Source: an uncultured Eubacteriales bacterium
GTDB taxonomy: Bacteria; Bacillota; Clostridia; Oscillospirales; Acutalibacteraceae
Assembly: GCA_900316345.1 (NCBI GenBank)
Contig: ONCR01000020.1
Location: forward strand, 1-39,943
DNA length: 39,943 bases
Reading direction: 5' to 3'
This document shows positions 15,358-23,203 of this stretch, one piece after another. A model generated the notes under the pieces. That model was not told the DNA's origin. It saw only the letters and a list, made by a program, of their open reading frames with translations, and did no database searches. Made by a program: the position numbers and the translations under genes. How positions within the stretch are numbered: the stretch's first letter is position 1; every line of letters begins with the position of its first letter.

Positions 15358-16128
15358 ATGAACAAAAAAATAAAAGCAGTAATCGCTGTAATGGCAGCGG
15401 CAATTATCGTTCTTTCCGGATTAATGTTTTATGTTTACACTGATTCGCAAAAGAAGGTTGAGGCCGCTAATGCAAAATATAACGACGTTATTAAAAACTA
15501 TAAGCTTTATAAAAACATCATTTCTCAGGATGAGGTTGAGCAGACCCTTTTCGGCCAGCCGATTTCAAAAGAGAGAAACGGCGAATACAGAATAGGCATT
15601 AAAACCGCTATCGACGGTGATTTCCACGCCGAGCTAACTATCTATCAGGCGAAGGACGGCAAGTATGAAAAGGTATTTAGCTGTGAAGCTCTTGTAGGTA
15701 AAAACGGCCCCGGCAAGCAGTCTGAGGGCGATACAAAAACACCGCTCGGAACATGGGAAATCGGCGAAGCATACGGCATTAAGGATAACCCGGGAAGCAA
15801 GGTGCCGTTCACCAAAGTAACCGATGATATGTATTGGTGCGCAACCGGCTCAAACGGCAAGAAATATAACACTCTTCTCAGCAGTAAGGACGACCCCGAT
15901 AACGATTACAGCGAGGATGAGCATCTTATGGATTATCCTATAAGATATGCTTATTTCCTTGATTTGGGTTATAACAAGGCCGGCGCACCCTACGCAGGCA
16001 ACGCAATCTTCCTTCATTGCTGGAAGGAACCCGATTATCCTACGGGCGGCTGTGTTGCGGTTTCGGAGGAAAGTATGGTTAAAATTCTTCAAACCGTTAC
16101 CCCCGGCACAACCGTTACTATCTATTAA
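15358..16128 (+). CDS. L,D-transpeptidase (YkuD family), membrane-anchored
   Basis: The protein has 256 residues. An uncleaved signal anchor fills residues 5-28. The catalytic domain (about 75-256) shows GDTKTPLGTWEIG and the active-site region with H220 (FLHCW) and nucleophile C232 in TGGCVAVSEE. The usual HG..S.GC.R motif is altered: Trp/Lys after the His and Val-Ala after the Cys, as in the YafK-like branch. The enzyme should form or modify L,D (3-3) peptidoglycan cross-links, or attach protein to peptidoglycan, outside the membrane. It lies 63 bases after operon A with its own AAGGAGA site. No terminator is visible between them, so read-through is possible. Confidence 0.85.
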   Translation: MNKKIKAVIAVMAAAIIVLSGLMFYVYTDSQKKVEAANAKYNDVIKNYKLYKNIISQDEVEQTLFGQPISKERNGEYRIGIKTAIDGDFHAELTIYQAKDGKYEKVFSCEALVGKNGPGKQSEGDTKTPLGTWEIGEAYGIKDNPGSKVPFTKVTDDMYWCATGSNGKKYNTLLSSKDDPDNDYSEDEHLMDYPIRYAYFLDLGYNKAGAPYAGNAIFLHCWKEPDYPTGGCVAVSEESMVKILQTVTPGTTVTIY

Positions 16129-16142
16129 AAGGAGAAAAAAAA

Positions 16143-16475
16143 TTATCAACTAAGGATTTATATGATTCCACGGCTCAGGCAACTGTCGTTGACGTTCAGG
16201 AAGAAATTGAAAACGACGGCGAGGACACGAGAACCGTTACAAAGGTCTTTATTGACTATGAGGTTGACGGCGTTAAATACGAACACGTTGAAGCTCCCGA
16301 ATCCGACAGCACAATGCAGATTGGCGACACTGTTGAAATCCTTTACCAGAGCAAGAACCCGTCCGAGTATTCAGGCAAAAATATTACCGGCAATTCAGCT
16401 ATTCTTATAGCTATCGGCGCGGTTGTTGCGTTAGCGGGAATTTTTGTTGAAATTAAAACAATTATAAGAAAATAA
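16143..16475 (+). pseudogene. DUF3592-like membrane protein lacking its start and first helix
   Basis: An open frame ending at TAA 16473-16475 encodes LYDSTAQATVVDVQEEIEN, then VFIDYEVDGVKYEHVEAP, then GDTVEILYQSKNPSEYSG and a terminal TM helix (about 20 residues ending FVEIKTIIRK). This is the soluble strand-rich domain plus second helix of DUF3592 proteins. There is no ATG, GTG or TTG in frame before the conserved region. A good ribosome site (AAGGAG, 16129-16134) sits immediately upstream in place. The start codon and first TM helix therefore appear deleted at about 16140. Function of DUF3592 proteins is unknown. Confidence 0.6.
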
Positions 16476-16496
16476 CCGTTTCTCGGAGGGAAGCTA

Positions 16497-17027
16497 ATGA
16501 ATAAAGTAACTAAAATAATTCTTTCGCTTACGCTTATATTTACCCTTGCGTTCTCATTAGTCGCTTGCTCGGCAAAAAACGAAAATAAAAACGGGGCTTC
16601 AACCGAAGCTCAAAGCGCAGAAGCGGCTTCGACGTCCGAAACGGAGGCAGGGAACGACGGCCAGAACTACGTAATGAATTTCGTAGGCAACTATGATAAC
16701 GGCGGCTGCTATATTTTTGTTGAAGCAGAGGGTGCCGATGGCGCAAAATTCACCGTTACGTGGCCGCTGACCGATTTTGAATCCGAAACCTATACCTTCA
16801 GCGGTACCTTTGAACCCGATACCTTAACAGTTCATTATTCTAACAGCACGAAGATAGTTAACAAGTTAGACGCCGAAGGAAACGTTACCGGGGAAAATAC
16901 CGAATACACCGACGGAAGCGGAAAGATTATCTTCCATGAGGACGGTACTCTTGAATGGCAGGATGAAAACGAGGCTGAAAGGTTAGTTGATAATACAACC
17001 TTTACTTATTTCAACCCTAACGAATAA
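16497..17027 (+). CDS. Predicted lipoprotein, hypothetical
   Basis: The protein has 176 residues. A lipoprotein signal peptide ends in the lipobox LVAC, making C24 the lipidated residue. A low-complexity Ser/Ala/Glu linker (25-55) follows, then a beta-rich domain (about 58-176) with NYDNGGCYIFVEAEG, TYTFSGTFEP and GKIIFHEDGTLEW. It would be tethered to the outer face of the membrane. I do not recognise the globular domain; the 'F.G.Y....C.I.V' pattern recalls small extracellular beta-barrel lipoproteins of Clostridia. CGGAGGGAAGCTA upstream provides the ribosome site. It lies 21 bases after the DUF3592 remnant and is followed by a terminator. Confidence 0.75.
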   Translation: MNKVTKIILSLTLIFTLAFSLVACSAKNENKNGASTEAQSAEAASTSETEAGNDGQNYVMNFVGNYDNGGCYIFVEAEGADGAKFTVTWPLTDFESETYTFSGTFEPDTLTVHYSNSTKIVNKLDAEGNVTGENTEYTDGSGKIIFHEDGTLEWQDENEAERLVDNTTFTYFNPNE

Positions 17028-17063
17028 CTTGTGTTTGAAAACTGTTAAAAACAATAATGTTTG

Positions 17064-17095
17064 AAAGGGGGCTGAAATATCAGCCCTTTTTCTTG
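17064..17095 (+). terminator. Intrinsic terminator after the lipoprotein gene
   Basis: AAAGGGGGCTGA (17064-17075) pairs with TCAGCCCTTTTT (17080-17091) around AATA. The right arm continues as TTTTTCTTG, giving a strong U-tract. Confidence 0.88.
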
Positions 17096-17121
17096 TTTTA
17101 TTAAATTAAATATGCTATTAT
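17093..17121 (+). promoter_or_regulatory. Sigma-A-type promoter with extended -10 for the 17153-21620 operon
   Basis: TTGTTT (17093-17098) and TATTAT (17116-17121) are 17 bases apart. TG at 17113-17114, one base before the -10, makes an extended -10 element. The start codon at 17153 follows AGGGGAA. Confidence 0.62.
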
Positions 17122-17152
17122 ATAAATATCTTTCTAATTGAGGGGAATTAAT

Positions 17153-17865
17153 ATGGATAACGAATACGGCTGTACTGCCTTTTTTATAACCGCAGTAGTA
17201 ATAGAAACAGAGAGCATAAAAAAGCTTTATAACTCATGGAAGCGTGTTCGTATACCCGGCGACAGTCAGGAATACTATGAATCCTCGTTTGAAAAGGATG
17301 GCAAAAGCTACCGTATTGTTACGGCCCAGCAATCCGTTATGGGTATGACCGCCGCCTCGGTTTTAACAATGAAAGCTGTTCAGGAATTTAACCCGAAATA
17401 TATTATTATGAGCGGCATTGCCGCGGGTACGGGCGACGAGGCAAAACAGATGTACGGCGACGTGATTATTCCCGACGTTATGTGGGACTATTCCCGCGCC
17501 CACGTTCCGTTTATACCGACCCCGAAATTCTTGAAATAATAAAATCCACCGTCGGAAGAGAGGATAATGAATTCCATGTTCATATCGGCCCGCTTGCGTG
17601 CGGAAGCTCTGTGGTAGCCAACCGTTCCGTTGTTGAAAAACAAATTCTTTCGCTCTTTCCCCATACCGTAGGGCTTGATATGGAATCCTATAGCGTTGCG
17701 TTTACGGCGCAAAACTGTAAAACGCCGCACCCGAAGGCGATAGTTATTAAAAGCATTTGCGATTTCGCCGACAGTGAAAAATCGGACCAGTACCAGAAGT
17801 TTGCGGCTTATACAAGCAGCCGCTATGCTAAATATCTTCTTGAAAATCATTTACCTTTGGATTAG
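17153..17865 (+). pseudogene. Nucleoside phosphorylase / MTA-SAH nucleosidase-family gene with internal frame break
   Basis: ATG 17153 opens a frame with AFFITAVVIETESI and YIIMSGIAAGTG, the nucleobase-side core of PNP/UDP phosphorylase family 1. It loses register after VIIPDVMWDYS (about 17495) and ends uselessly at 17539. The -1 frame then carries FPRPRSVYTDPEIL, HIGPLACGSSVVAN, GLDMESYSVAF (the family's purine/ribose-binding DMES motif) and SICDFAD to 17865. Family members have some 25-30 residues between the WDY and the F.PRP segment, which are missing here. A deletion not divisible by three is more likely than one lost base. If intact it would cleave or phosphorolyse a purine nucleoside. 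It heads a five-gene operon. Confidence 0.68.
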
Positions 17866-17882
17866 CAAACGGGAGAATAGCT

Positions 17883-18536
17883 ATGGATTTTGAAAAAGCG
17901 GCAATAAACGATACCTCAAATTTCGTTTTGCTTTCGGACTATGTTCCTTCAATAGTTCAGGAAATAAGATACTTTTCAACCTATAATTTTATCGGCGACA
18001 GAATTGACGGCTATGAGCAGCCCGTTGCAATTATTACAAAAGAAGCGGCAAGAGCGCTTAAGGCAGTAAGTAATGAAATGAACGTTAAGGGGTACCGCCT
18101 TAAAATTTTTGACGCCTACCGCCCGGCAACAGCCGTTAAACACTTTGTTCTTTGGGGAATAGAAGACCTTGACCAGCGGATGAAACCGTTTTTCTATCCC
18201 GACCTTGAAAAAACCGAACTGTTTGAGCTTGGCTATATCGCAAGTAAATCGAGCCACAGCCGCGGAAGCACTGTGGATTTAACCCTTCTTGATATGGAAA
18301 CGGGAAAAGAAGTTGATATGGGAAGCCCGTTCGATTTTTTCAACGAGGTATCTCATCCCGATTATAAGGGCGTTACCGACGAGCAGTATGATAACCGAAT
18401 GCTTCTTCAAAGCGTAATGGTTAAGCACGGCTTTGTTACGATTGACTGTGAGTGGTGGCATTTTACCCTCGCCGACGAGCCTTATCCGGATACTTACTTT
18501 GAATTTCCCGTGAATTCGGAACTATTAAGAAGATAA
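17883..18536 (+). CDS. VanX-type D-Ala-D-Ala dipeptidase (peptidase M15D)
   Basis: The protein has 217 residues, close to VanX/DdpX length. Motifs: FVLLSDYVPSIVQEIRYFST at the N-terminus, DAYRP with the transition-state Arg (R80), zinc ligands H125 and D132 in SSHSRGSTVDLT, catalytic E190 and zinc ligand H193 in CEWWHF. No signal peptide is seen, so it acts in the cytoplasm on D-Ala-D-Ala or similar dipeptides. No vanH or vanA-like ligase is nearby, so glycopeptide resistance is not implied; recycling of peptidoglycan dipeptides is likelier. It starts 17 bases after the broken nucleosidase and 11 bases before the hydrolase. Confidence 0.9.
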   Translation: MDFEKAAINDTSNFVLLSDYVPSIVQEIRYFSTYNFIGDRIDGYEQPVAIITKEAARALKAVSNEMNVKGYRLKIFDAYRPATAVKHFVLWGIEDLDQRMKPFFYPDLEKTELFELGYIASKSSHSRGSTVDLTLLDMETGKEVDMGSPFDFFNEVSHPDYKGVTDEQYDNRMLLQSVMVKHGFVTIDCEWWHFTLADEPYPDTYFEFPVNSELLRR

Positions 18537-18547
18537 GCAGGAGTTTT

Positions 18548-19354
18548 ATGAGTTTTAAAACAGGTAAAGTTGCCGTAAATGATTTTGAAATGCAGTATCT
18601 TCGCTTCGGGGAAGGGGAAAAAACGCTTGTTATTCTCCCCGGGCTCAGCGTTCAAAGTGTAATTACCTCTGCCGCGCTGATTGAAAAGCAGTATGAGGTT
18701 TTTAAAGAAGAATTTACGGTATATCTTTTTGACAGAAGGGAAAACCTTCCCGAAAGCTATTCAATAAATGCTATGGCAAGCGATACCGCCGAGGCAATGA
18801 CAGCGCTCGGCATTGAAAACGCCTGTGTTTTCGGAACTTCACAGGGCGGTATGATAGCAATGCTTATTGCCGCCGAGTATCCAAAGCTTGTAAGCGCGCT
18901 GGCCCTCGGCTCGACTGCCTGCAAAATGGAAAATAGCCGTTTTGCAGCAGTGGAAAAATGGATAGCTTTTGCCAAAGAGGGCAAAAGGGAAGAGCTTTAT
19001 CTTTCCTTCGGCGAGCTTCTTTATTCTGAAGAGCTGTTTAATAAATACGAAGGTGCTTTAAGGCAGATTTCAAAAACCGTTACCGAAAGTGATTTGAAGC
19101 GTTTCGTCATTCTTGCAAGCGCGCTTAAGGATTTTGATATATCCGAAAAGGTTAAAAGCATTAAATGCCCCGTTCTTGCAATAGGCGACATAAGCGACGC
19201 GCTTCTCGGTGACAGGGCGGCCGACGATATAGCGGCGGCTATGAAAAATAATCAGCTTTTTGAATTATATAATTATGACGGCTTCGGCCACGCCGTGTAT
19301 GATGTTGCGCCTGATTATCAAAAGCGGCTGTATGATTATTTTATCAGTAAATAG
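18548..19354 (+). CDS. Alpha/beta hydrolase
   Basis: The protein has 268 residues, a single alpha/beta-hydrolase fold without signal peptide. The oxyanion region is VILPGLSVQS, the nucleophile elbow GTSQGG carries S98, the acid is probably the Asp in CPVLAIGDISDALL near residue 216, and the base is H248 in GFGHAVYD. Substrate cannot be assigned; esters or lactones are typical. It has its own AGGAG site and lies between the VanX-like dipeptidase and the HAD phosphatase, so it belongs to the same transcription unit. Confidence 0.85.
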   Translation: MSFKTGKVAVNDFEMQYLRFGEGEKTLVILPGLSVQSVITSAALIEKQYEVFKEEFTVYLFDRRENLPESYSINAMASDTAEAMTALGIENACVFGTSQGGMIAMLIAAEYPKLVSALALGSTACKMENSRFAAVEKWIAFAKEGKREELYLSFGELLYSEELFNKYEGALRQISKTVTESDLKRFVILASALKDFDISEKVKSIKCPVLAIGDISDALLGDRAADDIAAAMKNNQLFELYNYDGFGHAVYDVAPDYQKRLYDYFISK

Positions 19355-19377
19355 TTTTAATATAAAGGAGAGTAAAA

Positions 19378-20502
19378 ATGGAAAACGAAAAGAAAAAATC
19401 ACTGTGGAAGCCGATTGCAATAGTATCGCTTTGCCTGCTTATCGTTGTAAGCACAATGTACGCTATGGGCGTTGGCTACAAAAACACCCCTGTTAAGCAG
19501 CCTGAAGCTGCGCAGTCAGCTGAAACCGTTAATAACGCCGAGGCTCTCAGTCTTTGGAATGATGACGCAAAAGCGAAAAAAGAGCTTATTGATTACGTTG
19601 ACGCGGTAACAAAAGAGGGTACAAAGGATTTCATCCCCGTTGAAGACAGAATTGCTGTTTTTGACCTTGACGGAACTCTTGCCTGTGAAACGGACCCCTG
19701 CTATTTTGACCATTGCATCTTGTATCACCGCGTTATGGAGGACCCGAATTATAAGGATAGGGCAAGCGACTTTGAAAAAGAGGTTGCCGCAGAGGTTAAA
19801 ACCTTTATGGATACAGGCGTTTCCGCTCCCGATTCAATGCAGCGCCACGGTAAGGCGGTAGCATCCGCGTTCTCCGGCCTTACCCCCGAGCAGTTTATCA
19901 GCTACGTTTCCGATTATGCTAAAACTGAGGCTCCGGGCTATAACAATATGACAAGGGCGGAGGCATTTTATAAGCCGATGCTTGAGGTTGTTGACCTTCT
20001 TGAAAAGAACGGCTTTACCGTTTACGTAGTAAGCGGAACGGACAGATTTATTGTAAGAGGCCTTGTTGAAGCTTCTCCGCTTGACCTTCCGAGCAATCAG
20101 ATTATCGGCTCCGACGAAAGCATGGTAGGAACAGGCCAGGGCGATACCGACGGGCTCGATTATCAGTTTGACGCAGACGACCAGCTTGTAATGGGCGGCG
20201 AGTTCATTATTAAAAATCTTGATATGAACAAGGTAACCGTAATTCAGCAGGAAATCGGCAAGCAGCCCGTTCTTGCTTTCGGCAACAGCGGAAGCGATTT
20301 CAGTATGGCTCAGTATGCTATTAACGATAATGAATATCCGGCAAAGGCGTTTATGCTTTGCTGCGACGATACCGAGCGCGAAAACGGTAATACCGAAAAG
20401 GCCGAAAAGATGGTTGCCTCCTGTGAAGAAAACGGTTTTACCGCAATTTCAATGAAAAACGACTGGAAAACTATTTACGGCGAAAACGTAACAAGAAAAT
20501 AA
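19378..20502 (+). CDS. Membrane-anchored HAD-superfamily phosphatase
   Basis: The protein has 374 residues. One N-terminal TM helix (11-32) and a polar linker precede a HAD domain. Motif I is VFDLDGTLA with nucleophile D96 and acid D98; motif II is VVSGTDRF; the C-terminal motif is PVLAFGNSGSDFSMA. A helical cap lies between about residues 105 and 190, in the manner of phosphoserine-phosphatase-like enzymes. The helix orientation suggests an extracytoplasmic catalytic domain, so it may release phosphate from external compounds. It is followed by a membrane metallophosphoesterase, a pairing that fits a phosphate-scavenging role (inference). Confidence 0.85.
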   Translation: MENEKKKSLWKPIAIVSLCLLIVVSTMYAMGVGYKNTPVKQPEAAQSAETVNNAEALSLWNDDAKAKKELIDYVDAVTKEGTKDFIPVEDRIAVFDLDGTLACETDPCYFDHCILYHRVMEDPNYKDRASDFEKEVAAEVKTFMDTGVSAPDSMQRHGKAVASAFSGLTPEQFISYVSDYAKTEAPGYNNMTRAEAFYKPMLEVVDLLEKNGFTVYVVSGTDRFIVRGLVEASPLDLPSNQIIGSDESMVGTGQGDTDGLDYQFDADDQLVMGGEFIIKNLDMNKVTVIQQEIGKQPVLAFGNSGSDFSMAQYAINDNEYPAKAFMLCCDDTERENGNTEKAEKMVASCEENGFTAISMKNDWKTIYGENVTRK

Positions 20503-20522
20503 CAGCTTTAAAGGAATAACCG

Positions 20523-21620
20523 ATGAACATATTTGTTTTATGGACTCTGCTTTTTTTAGCAGCTCAGGCAATTCTGTTTGTTATTCAGTTCTTGCTGAGA
20601 AAAAAGGAATTCAAACCCGCAAAAAGAGCAATAATAATTATTATCAAAGCTTTGCTTGCGATTGCGTTTGCCGTTTTGCCTCTGGCAGGGCCCGTTCAGC
20701 TTCGGCCCGTTCAGCCGTTTATGATGGCGATGTATGCCGTTCTTCTGGCTGACGCTGTTGCCGATATTGTTTACAGCATTTTTTGCGCGGTTAAGAAGAG
20801 CGAAAGAAAATTCGCCGCGGCAAAGGCTGTAAGTCTTGTGCTCGGGATTTTGTTCTTCATTTACGGAACGGTTAATATGCAGGTCGTTCTTCCGAATTAC
20901 CATACATATACTTCAAGTAAGCTTTCTTCAACGCATAAAATTATTTTTGCCGCTGATATTCACGTCGGAAGCGCCCAAGCCTTTTCAACGCTTGAAAAGG
21001 AGGTTGACGCAATGGTTAACGAAAAGCCCGAATGTATTATCCTCGGCGGTGATATTACCGATGATTATACTACTAAAGAGGAGATGCAAAAAACCTTTGA
21101 ACTTTTCGGTAGCTGCGGCGTTCCCGTTTATTATCTTTACGGCAATCACGACAGGCAGAAGCACGCCGAATATGCAAAAGGAACGCAGTTTACCCCAGAT
21201 GAGCTTGAAAGTACAATCAAAGAAAGCGGCGTGATTATTCTTAAGGATGAATATGCCGAGCTTGCGCCCGACCTTCTGCTTCTCGGAAGAGAGGACATAA
21301 GCGAGGGAGGGGGAAGAGCAAAGGCCGAAACGCTTTCTAACCCGTCTCCCGAAAAATACCTGATTGTTGCCGACCACCAGCCGTTTGAATTTAAAGAAAA
21401 TATGGCTGTCGGTACGGATTTACAGCTTTCTGGCCACACTCACGCAGGCCAGCTCTTTCCGTTAAGGGCTATGTATTCCGTTATCGGTTACGCCTACGGC
21501 GATTTCAAAGAGGGCAAGGCTGTTATGAACGTCAGTGCAGGCGCCTGCGGCTGGCGCGTTCCGTTCAGAACCGAAAAGCACTGCTACTATGAGGTAATAA
21601 CCCTTAAGCCCGAAAAATAA
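20523..21620 (+). CDS. Membrane metallophosphoesterase (YkuE-like)
   Basis: The protein has 365 residues. Four hydrophobic helices occupy residues 1-125. The calcineurin-like domain (about 135-365) has every metal motif: AADIHVGS, LGGDITDD, YGNHDRQ, VADHQP and SGHTHAGQ. The architecture of TM bundle then phosphoesterase matches YkuE/YaeI-type enzymes, which act at the outer membrane face on lipid-linked or other phosphoesters. It is last in the operon and is followed by a strong hairpin at 21633-21662. Confidence 0.9.
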   Translation: MNIFVLWTLLFLAAQAILFVIQFLLRKKEFKPAKRAIIIIIKALLAIAFAVLPLAGPVQLRPVQPFMMAMYAVLLADAVADIVYSIFCAVKKSERKFAAAKAVSLVLGILFFIYGTVNMQVVLPNYHTYTSSKLSSTHKIIFAADIHVGSAQAFSTLEKEVDAMVNEKPECIILGGDITDDYTTKEEMQKTFELFGSCGVPVYYLYGNHDRQKHAEYAKGTQFTPDELESTIKESGVIILKDEYAELAPDLLLLGREDISEGGGRAKAETLSNPSPEKYLIVADHQPFEFKENMAVGTDLQLSGHTHAGQLFPLRAMYSVIGYAYGDFKEGKAVMNVSAGACGWRVPFRTEKHCYYEVITLKPEK

Positions 21621-21632
21621 TCAGTAATAATA

Positions 21633-21667
21633 AAGAGCTTTTACCCTTCGGTAAAAGCTCTTATTGT
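21633..21667. terminator. Bidirectional terminator between convergent operons
   Basis: AAGAGCTTTTACC (21633-21645) pairs perfectly with 21650-21662 around a CTTC loop. The plus strand continues TTATTGTTTTG. The flanking A-rich sequence allows it to serve the minus-strand operon that ends at 21712 as well. Confidence 0.85.
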
Positions 21668-21711
21668 TTTGTTTAAATTTGCTTTTGAAAGACGTTACTT
21701 TGATTATATTT

Positions 21712-22260
21712 TTATACCTTTTGCTCTGCAAGCGCAGGCTCGGCTTCTGAATTATCCTCGTTGTCAACGGAATTCATATAATCGTCAACGCTCTTCTTTC
21801 TTCTTTCGGAGAGCTCGTAATACATTCTTTCACGCGTCTTCTTATTAATAGGCCACAGGAATTTCGGAATAATTCCGAGAGCGCTTGTAATAAGCGGAAC
21901 AATCGTACACAGCGCGCTTATCGCGCCCTGTGCATTTTCAAGAGCTCTTGCAAAAACCTCGTTATCTGCATCTGAAAACGGCGTAACTCTCTCGCCGTTT
22001 GTTAAATGAACGTCAGTATGTCGGCTTAATTCAATATCGTCAGCGCTGATACAGGCATTATAAAGGGAATTAACGTAATCAAATGCGGCTTCCTTTGAAT
22101 CGGGAAGCGGAGCTATCGGCTCTACGGTCTCAGCCTTAGGCATTTCAAATTTCGGTGTGTTAATCTCTTTTTTAGCATAAACTGCAAGGCAGGCAATACA
22201 GATACCGAGCAAAGCAAGCGTTCCCGCAATGCCAAGAAAAATTTTCATAGGCTTCTTCAT
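21712..22260 (-). CDS. Single-TM hypothetical protein
   Basis: The protein has 182 residues. A membrane anchor (residues 5-28, IFLGIAGTLALLGICIACLA) is followed by a polar region, a moderately hydrophobic helix near 115-135 (SALCTIVPLITSALGIIPKF) and a charged C-terminus. I do not recognise a domain. It overlaps the upstream zinc-ribbon membrane protein by 4 bases and is therefore likely to act with it. It is the last gene of the minus-strand operon. Confidence 0.65.
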   Translation of the reverse strand: MKKPMKIFLGIAGTLALLGICIACLAVYAKKEINTPKFEMPKAETVEPIAPLPDSKEAAFDYVNSLYNACISADDIELSRHTDVHLTNGERVTPFSDADNEVFARALENAQGAISALCTIVPLITSALGIIPKFLWPINKKTRERMYYELSERRKKSVDDYMNSVDNEDNSEAEPALAEQKV

Positions 22261-23177
22261 TCTTTTTCAGCCTCCTTTTCCTTTGCCTTTGCCTCTTCGC
22301 TGAGCCGTGTTTCAAGCTCTGCGGCGGCTTCCTCCTCCATTGCCTGTTGAAATTCCTTCATTCGGGTTTCGTGTTCCTCTTCACTTTCGTAAATCGGAAG
22401 CGGCAAATCGTCAAGGTCAAGCTCGCCTTTTTTTATCTTCTTTCTGAGTTCCCTGCGCTTGGGGTCAAACTCTCTGTAAACGGGCTCAACGCCTTTTTTC
22501 AGCATCTTGCTGTTGATAATAACAAGGCTGAGATGAAGCGCAAAGCACGCGATTCCTCCGAAGCCGAAGGCAAAGCCGACGTAAGGCGCTGAGGGAACAA
22601 TCACCGTTTTGCAAACGATTGCAGCTATCTGTGCTCCGATTGAAAGAACGCAGGCAACTATCGACGCGTTGCGAAGCATCTTCGTCATTTTTTCCGGTTT
22701 AAGAAAGCTGAGAAGATAAATAACAAACATCGCAACATCAATTACGGCGACAAGCGCGAAAAACGCGAAAACAATCAGCAAGCCGAGCGTAGCCTTTGAA
22801 AACAGCGAGCTTTTAAAGAAATTAAGCAATGCCATAAGCAAGCCGTTCCCGAAAGACTGAATAACGCCAATCAACCCGAGCGAAAAGGTTTCCTCGTAAA
22901 ACGGAAGCTTGTAATTAACGGAGCAGAAGGGAATCATCATCGCGCAAATGGATGCTACAAGAACAATCATTCTCAGTATCGCAAGAAAACTTCCTATGAA
23001 CACTGCCTTAATTCTTGCTACAACCATACGCGCAACCGCGTTATCAAGCTCCGTAAGCTTTGCGTCGCGTTCAAGCTCATAATCCTGAGTATAATATAAA
23101 ATATTTACTCCGCAGTGGCGGCAGTTCGGTTTTAAATCATAAAACTTAATTTCGCCACCGCATTTAGGACATTTCAT
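22257..23177 (-). CDS. Zinc-ribbon multi-TM membrane protein
   Basis: The protein has 306 residues. It begins with a zinc ribbon, MKCPKCGGEI then CRHCG, with four Cys ligands in two CxxC pairs. About five TM helices lie between residues 55 and 220. The cytoplasmic C-terminus (about 225-306) is highly charged and Glu/Lys-rich. This layout is common in Firmicute membrane proteins of unknown function. It overlaps the downstream gene by 4 bases and follows the phosphoesterase by 26 bases. Confidence 0.72.
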   Translation of the reverse strand: MKCPKCGGEIKFYDLKPNCRHCGVNILYYTQDYELERDAKLTELDNAVARMVVARIKAVFIGSFLAILRMIVLVASICAMMIPFCSVNYKLPFYEETFSLGLIGVIQSFGNGLLMALLNFFKSSLFSKATLGLLIVFAFFALVAVIDVAMFVIYLLSFLKPEKMTKMLRNASIVACVLSIGAQIAAIVCKTVIVPSAPYVGFAFGFGGIACFALHLSLVIINSKMLKKGVEPVYREFDPKRRELRKKIKKGELDLDDLPLPIYESEEEHETRMKEFQQAMEEEAAAELETRLSEEAKAKEKEAEKE

Positions 23178-23203
23178 TTAGTCATACTCTCCTTTCTTTA
23201 AAT

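Noticed and set aside
15645-16149. Minus-strand ORFs opposite the L,D-transpeptidase gene
   Set aside because: They are antisense shadows with no ribosome sites and no recognisable motifs; the plus-strand gene carries catalytic residues.
16162-16410. Plus-strand 82-residue ORF with ATG downstream of the L,D-transpeptidase
   Set aside because: Its product is Arg/Thr/Leu-rich with no motif. The neighbouring frame encodes the DUF3592 segment with a TM helix and is the real ancestral frame.
17883-18536. Glycopeptide resistance cluster around the VanX-like gene
   Set aside because: No vanH dehydrogenase, D-Ala-D-Lac or D-Ala-D-Ser ligase, or VanRS pair is present. VanX-like dipeptidases also serve peptidoglycan turnover.
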